The translations under genes and the position numbers were made by a program. A stretch of DNA of 21,488 nt, from positions 1 to 21,488 of the forward strand of contig JAKLQT010000026.1 of NCBI GenBank assembly GCA_022013205.1, in the 5' to 3' direction. Within the stretch, counting starts at the first letter, position 1, and each line of letters opens with the position of its first letter. Shown piece by piece: positions 1 to 7,580 of the stretch. The stretch is from Candidatus Omnitrophota bacterium. GTDB lineage: Bacteria; Omnitrophota; Gorgyraeia; B26-G9. The notes beneath the pieces were generated by a model that saw only the letters and a list, made by a program, of their open reading frames with translations, was not told the origin of the DNA and made no database searches.

Positions 1-84
1 AACTCATAACTCATAACTCATAACTCATAACTCGTAACTCATAACTCGTAACTCATAATTCGTAACTCGTAACTCATAATTCGT
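1..84. repeat. Heptanucleotide tandem array, 12 units
   Basis: Twelve back-to-back 7-nt units fill the first 84 bases. The variants are AACTCAT, AACTCGT and AATTCGT, with unit starts at 1, 8, 15 and so on to 78. The last unit shares one base with the stop codon of the moxR gene, so the array sits exactly at that gene's 3' end and continues off the window edge. On the coding strand it reads ATGAGTT/ACGAGTT. Seven-base arrays of this kind are comparable in form to the STRR heptanucleotide repeats of cyanobacteria; no common origin is claimed. No hairpin potential is obvious. Confidence 0.95.
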
Positions 85-1076
85 TAAGGTACTTCAATCT
101 CATCAAAAATATTCTTGATAATATCTTCGCTGGTTTTGTTCTCTGCCTCTGCTTCATAGGAAACAATAACCCTGTGGCGAAGCACATCCATGCCTATTGA
201 TTTTACATCCTGCGGAGTAACATATCCTCTTCCCTGCATAAAAGCATATGCCTTGGCGCAAATTATCAAATAAATACTTGCCCTGGGAGAGGCTCCGTAC
301 TGAATCATGTCGTTTAAGCCTGTCAGGTTGTACGCCTGCGGATCGCGTGTGGCAAAAACTATATCCAGGATATATTTTTCAATCTTTTCATCCACATAAA
401 TTTCATCAATAACACCGCGCGCACTTAAAATCGTCTGGCATTGAATAACCGGCTTCAGCTTGATCTGTTTATTGGTTTGCGCCATGCGGCGGATAATCTC
501 ATGCTCTTCTTCTTTGTTCGGGTAGTTTACCTTAAGCTTGAGCATAAACCTGTCCACCTGCGCCTCAGGTAACGGATAAGTGCCTTCCTGCTCAATCGGG
601 TTCTGCGTTGCCAGGACCATAAACGGCGTATCCAGAGCAAACGTATTCTGGCCTATAGTCACTTGTCTTTCCTGCATAGCCTCAAGCAGCGCGCTCTGCA
701 CTTTAGCAGGCGCCCTGTTTATTTCATCCGCCAGAATAATGTTAGCAAATATCGGGCCTTTTTTGGTTGTAAACTGGCCGTCTTTGGGGTTGTATACAAG
801 CGTGCCCACAAGATCCGCGGGCAGCAAATCAGGAGTAAACTGAATTCTTTGAAATTTAGTATCAATAGCTTGAGAAAGCACGTTCACAGAAAGGGTTTTA
901 GCCAGGCCGGGCACTCCTTCGATCAATATATGCCCGTTGGCAAGAATGCCGACAATGAGCCTGTCAATCAAATATTCCTGCCCGACAATAACACTTTTGA
1001 TCTGGGTCTTTAAATCTTTAATAAAAACACTCTCTTTTTGAACTTTCTCATTGATCGCCGTAATGCCGCTGCTCAT
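84..1076 (-). CDS. moxR: MoxR-family AAA+ ATPase
   Basis: A 330-residue cytoplasmic ATPase of the MoxR branch of AAA+ proteins, thought to act as chaperones in assembly or activation of other, often envelope, proteins and frequently paired with DUF58/von Willebrand A genes. Visible motifs are Walker A GVPGLAKT (about 54-61), the family segment TPDLLPADLVG (81-91), Walker B with ADEINR (about 116-121), sensor 1 ATQNP (156-160), the EGTYPLPEAQVDRF segment (164-177) with the likely arginine finger, and a lid-domain GASPRAS sensor 2. Length fits the family (about 310-350). The ATG has a strong Shine-Dalgarno, AAAGGAGG, 5 nt upstream, and an AT-rich TATAAT-like box lies near 1110-1120. Any DUF58 partner would be left of the window. 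The specific client is unknown. Confidence 0.95.
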   Translation of the reverse strand: MSSGITAINEKVQKESVFIKDLKTQIKSVIVGQEYLIDRLIVGILANGHILIEGVPGLAKTLSVNVLSQAIDTKFQRIQFTPDLLPADLVGTLVYNPKDGQFTTKKGPIFANIILADEINRAPAKVQSALLEAMQERQVTIGQNTFALDTPFMVLATQNPIEQEGTYPLPEAQVDRFMLKLKVNYPNKEEEHEIIRRMAQTNKQIKLKPVIQCQTILSARGVIDEIYVDEKIEKYILDIVFATRDPQAYNLTGLNDMIQYGASPRASIYLIICAKAYAFMQGRGYVTPQDVKSIGMDVLRHRVIVSYEAEAENKTSEDIIKNIFDEIEVP

Positions 1077-1190
1077 ATCCGCCTCCTTTGTATTTACAAA
1101 AGTTTTACAATTATATTATATGAATATTATTTTTCCGTAAGAGTTTTTACTAAAATTAACTGCCCCCTAAAAATATAAACAACTAAAATA

Positions 1191-1363
1191 TTCACCACAG
1201 AGCGCACAGAGCTCACGGAGTTTCTATTTTTTACAACGAAAGACTCCAAACACTCGAAAAATTGCTATGCTCAGCAGCGGCTTTAGCAGCGCCAGCGGCC
1301 TGAGCATATTATTCTCTTTTCTTTATCTGTAGGCATTATTACTCTCTGTGTCCTTTGTGGTAA
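1191..1363. repeat. CACAGAG inverted-repeat element
   Basis: Left arm 1191-1211 and right arm 1343-1363 are inverted copies of a 21-mer with 17 of 21 positions matching. The left arm extends as nine-base steps ending in CACAGAG, CACAGAG and CACGGAG (to 1220). Between the arms are an imperfect GGAGT/ACTCC hairpin (about 1217-1247) and a second inverted repeat, TATGCTCAG (1266-1274) against CTGAGCATA (1300-1308), enclosing GC-rich sequence. The ACCACAGAG..ACACAGAG theme is a type of dispersed noncoding repeat I recall from many unrelated bacterial genomes. Its function is unknown. Confidence 0.75.
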
Positions 1364-1478
1364 ATTCTTTCATATCCTTCTAATTAAGAATGGCCCAATT
1401 CTTTTTACCTGCTCTTTAGCATACTATCTTTTTATATTTTATAAATTTTTATTTTTTTGTCAAGATCCTATGTCTTGC

Positions 1479-1540
1479 CCTGGAATAGTGAACACTTTTT
1501 TTAGTTACTAATAGTTACTATTGGTTACTAAAAGTTAGTT
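1479..1540. repeat. GAACAC motif plus GTTACTA decamer array (copy 1)
   Basis: The motif CCTGGA..TAG.GAACACTTTTT (1479-1500) is followed directly by four exact-period 10-nt units (1501-1540): TTAGTTACTA, ATAGTTACTA, TTGGTTACTA, AAAGTTAGTT. The same motif and the same decamer theme recur at 16341-16465, so they form a composite repeat and not a chance run. Confidence 0.8.
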
Positions 1541-1573
1541 CAAGAAATCAATATCAACCTTTTCACAACTTCC

Positions 1574-1608
1574 CTATCGGCCATAGGCCATCAGCTGTTA
1601 GCCATCAT
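1574..1608. repeat. Degenerate heptamer array at the 3' end of the RND gene
   Basis: Five consecutive 7-nt units, ATCGGCC, ATAGGCC, ATCAGCT, GTTAGCC and ATCATTG, run into the last bases of the RND coding region (stop at 1605-1607). The unit differs from that of the array at 1-84, but period and placement at a gene's 3' end are the same. Confidence 0.6.
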
Positions 1609-4600
1609 TGCTTTTTATCAAACTCTTCACTCGTCTTGCCATTTGCTTTTCTTAGTTTGCGCACCGTAGGATGGCACGCGATTTTTAGCGTAAGGTCATC
1701 GACAATCGCGTAAAAACAGGGCATGGCAATAAGCGTGATTCCCGTGGCAAAGGCCAGCCCCCAGGAAATCGACAGCGCCATCGGCCGCAGAAACGGATCA
1801 AATCCTCCGATACCGTAAGCAACCGTGCTTAATCCGGCAACTGTGGTAAGCGTCGTCAACATTACCGGCCGAAAACGCAATACCCCTGATTGTACGATCG
1901 AGTCGCGCAGGGATACCCCCTCACGCCGCAATTTATTTATAAAGTCCATAAGTACTATCGAGTCGTTTACCACAACCCCGGCAAGCCCGACAATACCGAT
2001 AAAAGCAAGCAATCCTAAAGGCTCCTGGTGCACAAGCAGCGCGGCCACAACACCGATCAAAGCAAAGGGGATAGCAAGCATGACAATAAACGGCTGTATA
2101 AGAGATTTAAATAATGTCGCCAGGATCATAAATATAGCCAGCACAGCAATTAAAAAAGCAGCCATCAGGTCCGCGAACGCCTCGCGGTTTTCTTTTTCTT
2201 CTCCTCCAATGAGTATGGCATACCCGGGATAATCTTTCGCGATCTCATCAAACTGCTTCAGCACCTTTTTAACCAGTACTTCAGATTTTATCTTTTTCTG
2301 GTTCACGCTCGCGGCTACCTGAATATATCTTTTACCGTCAAGATGGGTTATCGAACGCAGGCCTTGAAACAATTCTATGCGCGCCACCTGTTTAAGAGGC
2401 ACAAGATTGCCCTGGGCATTGGGAATGATCAACTTATCAAATACCGCCCGGCTTGTACGCTCTGAATCCGGCACCCTCACCCGGACATTGACCTCTTCTT
2501 CTGCTTTTGTCTTGCGGATAGAAGTCGCGATTCCTCCCTCAAAGGCATTACGCATGCTCAAGGCAACCTGCCCGGCACTCAATTGCGCCTGCTTAGCTTT
2601 TTCCCGATCAACAACAATACGCAGTTCGCGATTACCCAGGCTCAAACTGTCTGATAAATCAGAGACGCCCTCAAAGCCCTGCATATACTTCTTGATAGCC
2701 GCGGCTAGCTCACGCAGTTTGTCCATGTCATCACCGCGGATATTAAACTCAATATCGCGCCCTACAGGAGGCCCTTCTTTGAGCTCATAAAAATACAGCT
2801 TTTCAAAGCCCTTTATCTTTTCAAGTTCAGGCCGCAGTTCATCCATAATCTCCCGCGGCTCTTTATCACGCTGCTGCAGCGGCGTAAGATAAACATGAAT
2901 TTGCGCCACATGCGAACCGGATTTCGCGTTTGGGTCGCCCATACCGCGGCCTGCTTCGATGGAACCGACAGTTGTAATAAATGTCTGCAGATATTCTTTC
3001 GGCATGGACCGGATCAATTCCTCTACCGGCTTGAGCAGTTCGTTGGTCTTCTCAAGAGGAGTACCTACTTTGGCTTCCGCGCGTACCAGAAATTCCTCAA
3101 TTCCCTTGCCGCCAAACATTGCCTTAGGCAAAACAAATCCGATAATAAAAAGACATACAAGCAAAACAGCTGTAATTCCCGCGGCCACGGCATATCTTCT
3201 GCGCAATGCTTTCTCAAGCAGTTTTTTATAATAACCTATCATCGCATCAAGCACAGGATATTTCTTGATCGCCATGGAGCATGCCCCGGTTAATAAGATC
3301 AGGAATATAACGCCTGCCGGGCTGCTGCCGGTAATCAAGGCGGCTGCGGTTCCGATCACAGCGGAAACAATCGTAATAATAAATATGGCTTTAATGTCTT
3401 TGCGGGTTTTCCGGCTTTCAGCGTTTGCCGTTCTTGAGGGCTTAAGAAAATCCGCCAGGTGTGAGGGCAGGATAAAAAACGCTTCAAGCACAGAGGCGCA
3501 AAGCGCGACAATCACCATAAGCGGGATAAAACGCAAAAACTTACCCAGAATCCCCCCCAGATACATAAGAGGGATAAACGCGGCGATTGTCGTGATTATT
3601 GTGGCGGCAACCGGCGCGATAACTTCTCCTGTCCCTTTGACCGCTGCCTGCCTCGGGCTCATGCCCTTCTCCAAATAGCGGTATACATTCTCAGCAATAA
3701 TGATCCCGTCGTCAACAATCATACCCAGAACAATGATCAGCCCGAACATTGTAAGCAGATTTATAGTCAGGCCAAGCACATGCATAAACCCAAGCGTTGT
3801 GGCCATGGCAATGGGAATGCCCAGCGCGGTAAATATTGCCGGGCGTGAGTGCAAAAAAGCAAACAGGATAAGCGTAACCAGAATAAACCCGATAATCCCG
3901 TTCGCGCGCAGAACATTCAAGCGCCTTTTGATATAATAAGACAGATCATCATAGGTCTTAATTTTTACTTCTTTATTCACCTTGTGTTTAAAGGATTCCA
4001 ACACCTTATAAATACTGTTCACGACGTTTATAGCATCGCCTTTTTCTTTTTTATAAACATAAAGCAGAATCGCCTTTTCACCCATATTCTTGTTAATCTG
4101 GGCCTGCTCCTCGAATGTATTTCGCACAAAAGCAATGTCTTTAACCCTTAACCAGTTGCCGGCGTCATTAGCCCGGATAATAACCTCTTCTATTTCCTCT
4201 TTTGTAGTAAATTCTTCTGTTGTTTTAATCACAAATTCCTCGTTTTGAGTTTTCAAGGTTCCAGCAGGCACGGTTACGTTGCGGCCTTTTAGCGCGGCCA
4301 TTATTTCTTCGATGGCCACATGCATCCGGCTCATCTTTTCCATATCCGGTTCAACCCAGAATTCCTGGTCACGATATCCCTGCGGGGATACCCTGGCTAC
4401 GCCATCGATCTCTTCCATCTCGTCTTTCAGGTTATCGGCTATGGCCTGAAGCTCCTGTTCGCTGATATTTCCGCTTAGGCCTATATTTATTACCGGAAAG
4501 ATCTTGCTATTGACTTCAAGCACTACCGGGCGGTCTTCTATGCTGCTGGGCAAATCCGTAACCCTGTCCACTGCTTTCTGGATGTCGTTGACGATTTTCC

Positions 4601-4913
4601 TGCGGTCATTTTCGTCTATATCAGGATTCATTTCCAGGGAAATAGTGGAAAGCCCTTCCCGGGAAATGGAAAGAATCTCTTCAATATCATCAACCTCTCG
4701 CAGTTCTGTTTCAAGCGGGGTTGTCACAAGCTTTTCCACATCCTCAGCCGGAGCACCCGGATATACCGTCTGAACAGAGACCTGGTCAAATTCAATTACA
4801 GGGAAAGCCTCTCTGTTTAAAGTGTACATGGAAATGACCCCGATGATAATAATCAGAACAGAAACAAGATTGATAAACAATGAATTTTTTACCGAGAATT
4901 CCGCGATTTTCAT
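1605..4913 (-). CDS. RND-family (AcrB-like) efflux transporter
   Basis: An inner-membrane, proton-driven exporter of 1102 residues. The first membrane helix is about 12-30. The periplasmic porter segment follows, with YPGAPAEDVE near 51-60, then a membrane block around 338-485 with the paired proton-relay aspartates in GMIVDDGI (D401, D402, matching AcrB D407/D408). A second porter half is 600-900, followed by the final membrane block 915-1070. At the site of the AcrB TM10 lysine it has VVNDSIVL (near 981-988), so the relay differs from classical AcrB. It is about 50-60 residues longer than AcrB, mainly because of two extra hydrophobic segments (about 507-528 and 533-549) between the first helix bundle and the second half. 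Shine-Dalgarno AAAGGAAAG precedes the ATG. It is the last gene of the marR-tolC-RND operon, 30 nt after the channel gene. Substrate is unknown. Confidence 0.95.
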   Translation of the reverse strand: MKIAEFSVKNSLFINLVSVLIIIIGVISMYTLNREAFPVIEFDQVSVQTVYPGAPAEDVEKLVTTPLETELREVDDIEEILSISREGLSTISLEMNPDIDENDRRKIVNDIQKAVDRVTDLPSSIEDRPVVLEVNSKIFPVINIGLSGNISEQELQAIADNLKDEMEEIDGVARVSPQGYRDQEFWVEPDMEKMSRMHVAIEEIMAALKGRNVTVPAGTLKTQNEEFVIKTTEEFTTKEEIEEVIIRANDAGNWLRVKDIAFVRNTFEEQAQINKNMGEKAILLYVYKKEKGDAINVVNSIYKVLESFKHKVNKEVKIKTYDDLSYYIKRRLNVLRANGIIGFILVTLILFAFLHSRPAIFTALGIPIAMATTLGFMHVLGLTINLLTMFGLIIVLGMIVDDGIIIAENVYRYLEKGMSPRQAAVKGTGEVIAPVAATIITTIAAFIPLMYLGGILGKFLRFIPLMVIVALCASVLEAFFILPSHLADFLKPSRTANAESRKTRKDIKAIFIITIVSAVIGTAAALITGSSPAGVIFLILLTGACSMAIKKYPVLDAMIGYYKKLLEKALRRRYAVAAGITAVLLVCLFIIGFVLPKAMFGGKGIEEFLVRAEAKVGTPLEKTNELLKPVEELIRSMPKEYLQTFITTVGSIEAGRGMGDPNAKSGSHVAQIHVYLTPLQQRDKEPREIMDELRPELEKIKGFEKLYFYELKEGPPVGRDIEFNIRGDDMDKLRELAAAIKKYMQGFEGVSDLSDSLSLGNRELRIVVDREKAKQAQLSAGQVALSMRNAFEGGIATSIRKTKAEEEVNVRVRVPDSERTSRAVFDKLIIPNAQGNLVPLKQVARIELFQGLRSITHLDGKRYIQVAASVNQKKIKSEVLVKKVLKQFDEIAKDYPGYAILIGGEEKENREAFADLMAAFLIAVLAIFMILATLFKSLIQPFIVMLAIPFALIGVVAALLVHQEPLGLLAFIGIVGLAGVVVNDSIVLMDFINKLRREGVSLRDSIVQSGVLRFRPVMLTTLTTVAGLSTVAYGIGGFDPFLRPMALSISWGLAFATGITLIAMPCFYAIVDDLTLKIACHPTVRKLRKANGKTSEEFDKKQ

Positions 4914-4943
4914 AAAATTCTTTCCTTTACATACAATGTGCTG

Positions 4944-6443
4944 CTATAACTGCCCCTGCCAGTATTCCTCAAGCAGCGAATTTTCAAGGCTTTTCAACTC
5001 CACAGATACCTTTTCATGTTCAAACAAGCTTTGCGCTAAGGCAAGCTGCGCGTTAAGCAGATCTTCCTGATAACGAATCAATGTGTCGCTCTCGGAGCGG
5101 CCCCAGGCAAAACGTTTTTCTTCAAAAGCCAGCTTATTTTCCTGCAGCCTGGCGATCTGCCGGTTGAGTTTTATACTTTCTTTTCTGTTGTTAATGGCAT
5201 CAACAGCGTTAATAACCTCCACCATTATCTTATATTCTATTTTCTTTAACTCCACCAGAGCCTTTGTTTTTTCAAGCTGCGCTTTTTCTCTTTGGCTTTT
5301 TGCGGCTCTATTTTCAAGCGGGATGCTGACAGTTAGCCCCAGGAATAATTCAGGATTATTTTCAGCGCTCACATTCTCCCAGGCCTTATCCTGCTCAAGT
5401 TCCAGCCCGTTATCCGCAAGAGAAACCTCAAGGTCAATCTCCGGCCATAAGCCGTTGTTTTTCATGCTCAGATTAATGCCTTTGGCCATCAGGCTGTTTT
5501 TAGCCTGCAAATACTCCCGGTTTTTCCGCACAGCATAATTCATATGCTCCTGCGCGCTGATCTTCACATCCTTTACGCTAAAAACATCAAGGGGAATGAC
5601 CTGCATATTAAGATCTTCTTCATGCAAGTCAAGAAGCAGATTATTTTTGACAATAAGCAGCTGGTGCATCAGCGTTTCCACGCTGTTTTTCCTTTTTAAT
5701 AGATTGGCCTGCGCCGCGTATAATTCCGCCTCTTCAATCAGGCCCAATTCGTGTTTCTTTTTAGAAGACGCATAGAATGTTTCTGCTTTTTCAAGCATCT
5801 GCCGGCCTATTTTCAGCTGGCAATGGGCAAGCACCAGTTTCCAGTAATTTATCTGCGCCAGCGCAAGCGACTTCTCGATGCGGCCTAAGGCCTCAAAATC
5901 GCTGTTGGCAATATCCAGCTTTGTTATCTTTATGCTGCCGCGGTCAATGAGCCCGAAAAAATTACTGCCGATGGGCTGATGAAGCGAAAACTTGACAATC
6001 GCCTCATGCGAGGGGCTAAGCGAAGTAAGCGCGGAATTGCTGAATGTACGCGTATCGCCTGCATCTACAGACAGCGTAGTTCCTGTAGGAAGTTTTTTCG
6101 ATAATCCCAGGTTGTATTCATTGGTCGAGGTCTTTGTACCGGCAAGCGTGCTGGCAGACTTAGTCTGATCGTCTAAGTAAAAAGCCCGGGCATTGAACAT
6201 GGTATCAAACACAGATTCCGCGCCTTTGCCCCGGGTTCTTTCAATATACGCGTTATAGCCTGCTATCTGGATATCGAGATTATTCTTCAGTACAAGCTCA
6301 CTCATCTCATCAAGCGTTAGGGCCGCAATTGCCGCCGGGCCGTCTTCCTCCGGCTCAAGAGCACCAGCTTTAAGCGGCTGCGGCACAAGAAACAGCTGGC
6401 CAAGTATTAATATAAACACCATTCTTTTTTTGATAAACCGCAT
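4944..6443 (-). CDS. TolC-family outer-membrane efflux channel
   Basis: A 499-residue outer-membrane efflux protein. The N-terminus has a basic start (MRFIKKR), a hydrophobic core and a likely signal-peptidase site after LKA (about residue 26). Two OEP-type repeats follow, the first opening with LTLDEMSELVLKNN (about 43-56). Long amphipathic coiled-coil helices occupy about 180-250 and 370-490, as expected for the periplasmic barrel. It should form the exit duct for the RND pump encoded 30 nt downstream. The ATG lies 4 nt after the marR stop codon. Its ribosome-binding stretch AGGGGTGA overlaps that stop, so translation is probably coupled. No membrane-fusion (HlyD/AcrA) gene lies in the operon, so an adaptor must come from elsewhere if the pump is tripartite. 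Confidence 0.93.
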   Translation of the reverse strand: MRFIKKRMVFILILGQLFLVPQPLKAGALEPEEDGPAAIAALTLDEMSELVLKNNLDIQIAGYNAYIERTRGKGAESVFDTMFNARAFYLDDQTKSASTLAGTKTSTNEYNLGLSKKLPTGTTLSVDAGDTRTFSNSALTSLSPSHEAIVKFSLHQPIGSNFFGLIDRGSIKITKLDIANSDFEALGRIEKSLALAQINYWKLVLAHCQLKIGRQMLEKAETFYASSKKKHELGLIEEAELYAAQANLLKRKNSVETLMHQLLIVKNNLLLDLHEEDLNMQVIPLDVFSVKDVKISAQEHMNYAVRKNREYLQAKNSLMAKGINLSMKNNGLWPEIDLEVSLADNGLELEQDKAWENVSAENNPELFLGLTVSIPLENRAAKSQREKAQLEKTKALVELKKIEYKIMVEVINAVDAINNRKESIKLNRQIARLQENKLAFEEKRFAWGRSESDTLIRYQEDLLNAQLALAQSLFEHEKVSVELKSLENSLLEEYWQGQL

Positions 6444-6447
6444 TAGA

Positions 6448-6909
6448 TCACCCCTGATCCTTTATGTCTTTATTTAAGATATCCCTTACTTTTATTATTA
6501 TGCGCAGATAATCCATCCTGTCTTTTTGCGGTAATTGGCTGAATATTTTCTCGAATCCAATCTCTCTTTGCACTCGAATCCTCTCAAGAATATTCTTACC
6601 GCGCGGGCTTATGGCTATTTTTATCACCCGCCGGTCTTTTTCCGGATAAACGCGTTTTACCAATTTAATTTTGCACAGCCGCTCAACCAGCCCGCTCATG
6701 GCCGGCAGGCTCACCGAAAGCTCCGCGGCCAGCTCACCCATCTTCAGCGCCTCCTGCCTGTCGACAGCATCAAGGGCAAAATACTGCGCAGGGCTGATCT
6801 GCCCGCGGCTCAGGGCATTGCCCTGCGTGCGCAAAAACCCGCGTATTACCTGGGGCAGCACCTCCATGACCCTGGTGACAAAATTTTTCAACGCAGCCTT
6901 ATCTGCCAT
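6448..6909 (-). CDS. MarR-family transcriptional regulator
   Basis: A 153-residue winged-helix repressor. The DNA-binding part spans about 52-105 (LKMGELAAELSVSLPAMSGL recognition region, then a wing with the family D-x-R signature in EKDRRVIKIAIS). N- and C-terminal helices would form the dimer interface. MarR proteins usually repress their own operon and release DNA when a small ligand or oxidant is sensed. Its position as first gene of an efflux operon, with repeats overlapping the promoter, fits autoregulated drug or toxin export. The start ATG is preceded by AAAGAGAA. The effector cannot be read from the sequence. Confidence 0.93.
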   Translation of the reverse strand: MADKAALKNFVTRVMEVLPQVIRGFLRTQGNALSRGQISPAQYFALDAVDRQEALKMGELAAELSVSLPAMSGLVERLCKIKLVKRVYPEKDRRVIKIAISPRGKNILERIRVQREIGFEKIFSQLPQKDRMDYLRIIIKVRDILNKDIKDQG

Positions 6910-6926
6910 TTTAGTTCTCTTTATTA

Positions 6927-6963
6927 ACTATTAAGTATGTTAACTATTTATACTATTAAGTAT
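6927..6963 (-). promoter_or_regulatory. Probable MarR operators (two 12-bp direct repeats)
   Basis: ACTATTAAGTAT occurs exactly twice, at 6927-6938 and 6952-6963, starts 25 bp apart. A third partial copy, TTAACTATT, is at 6940-6948. The upstream copy overlaps the -10 box and the downstream copy lies inside the leader, so a bound repressor would block initiation. Assignment to the adjacent MarR protein is inferred from position. Confidence 0.6.
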
Positions 6964-6987
6964 ATCTCAAGCCCCGGCAGATGTCAA
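6959..6987 (-). promoter_or_regulatory. Sigma70-type promoter of the marR-tolC-RND operon
   Basis: Read on the minus strand: -35 TTGACA (6982-6987, perfect), a 17-nt spacer, and -10 TATACT (6959-6964). Expected transcription start is near 6952, giving a leader of about 43 nt. Confidence 0.8.
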
Positions 6988-7020
6988 GCGCTTTAACTTA
7001 AGTCAAAAGAGAATAAATGC

Positions 7021-7048
7021 TTGATTTTTACGGCCAGAAGATTATAAT
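7021..7048 (+). promoter_or_regulatory. Promoter of the pilin gene, predicting a leaderless mRNA
   Basis: -35 TTGATT (7021-7026), a 16-nt spacer and a perfect -10 TATAAT (7043-7048). Only 6 nt separate the -10 from the ATG at 7055, so transcription would begin at or next to the start codon. No Shine-Dalgarno is seen, which agrees. Confidence 0.55.
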
Positions 7049-7054
7049 TAAATC

Positions 7055-7468
7055 ATGAATAAAATACGCTGCAAGGCCCCGGGTTTTACATTGATTGAAT
7101 TAATGGTTGTCGCGATAATAATCGGCATTTTGGTAGCTATTTCAATTCCCGCGTACTTGCAGCACGCGGAAAGAGCAATGGGCTCTAAGGCCCTTGAAAA
7201 TCTACATCTTATACGCACAGCACAGATGATTTATATGACTGATTCCACTGAATTTAGCAACAACACAGGCATTCTGCAAAGTTACTCGGATTTTGAAGTA
7301 AATGACGGAGACTGGGCCTATACTCTGGAAAACTTCACTGCCTCAACATTTACAGCTGTGGCCACACGCAACTGCCCTCAGCAGCCAAATTACGATGGAC
7401 AAAGAATCACTCTTGATCAGGACTCAGTTATAACTTTTCCTGGCGGCGGTGATTCATATCCGCCGTAA
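7055..7468 (+). CDS. Type IV pilin / pseudopilin-like prepilin
   Basis: A 137-residue protein with a class III signal: a short basic leader MNKIRCKAPG, then FTLIELMVV, with cleavage expected between G10 and F11 and the conserved glutamate at mature position 5. The following hydrophobic stretch to about residue 35 is the membrane anchor and packing helix. The rest is a small periplasmic head with few helices and a Gly/Pro-rich tail (PGGGDSYPP). PilD-type peptidase processing and assembly by a type IV pilus or type II secretion machine are expected from the family, but no pilus machinery is nearby. It stands alone, divergent from marR. Major versus minor pilin, or type II pseudopilin, cannot be told. 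Confidence 0.9.
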   Translation: MNKIRCKAPGFTLIELMVVAIIIGILVAISIPAYLQHAERAMGSKALENLHLIRTAQMIYMTDSTEFSNNTGILQSYSDFEVNDGDWAYTLENFTASTFTAVATRNCPQQPNYDGQRITLDQDSVITFPGGGDSYPP

Positions 7469-7580
7469 TAAGCAAAAAATATCCCCTGATTGTGTATAAG
7501 CGCAATGCCAAGAGCCAAGCCGCTTTTTTTTAAACTTATGCGGGTTCAAGAAATACGTGAACGCATTCTAGCGGGATTCA

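Larger units (their letters stand above)
1077..1604. other. 528-nt gene-free, repeat-rich spacer
   Basis: No credible gene was seen. The stretch separates the 3' end of the RND pump gene from the moxR start. From left to right it holds the moxR leader, a CACAGAG inverted-repeat element (1191-1363), an AT-rich run (about 1420-1460), the GAACAC motif followed by GTTACTA decamers (1479-1540), and a degenerate heptamer array (1574-1608). Confidence 0.8.

Noticed and set aside
1..84. CRISPR array
   Set aside because: The units are 7 nt and contiguous, with no spacers and no cas genes nearby.
1825..4773. Several open frames of 80-140 codons antisense to the RND gene
   Set aside because: They lie wholly inside a strongly supported gene, show Ser/Arg/Thr-rich antisense composition, and match no recognisable domain.
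7485..7535. Rho-independent terminator of the pilin gene (T8 run near 7525)
   Set aside because: The sequence before the T-run closes only a 4-bp AGCG/CGCT stem with poor interior pairing, so it is not listed as a feature.
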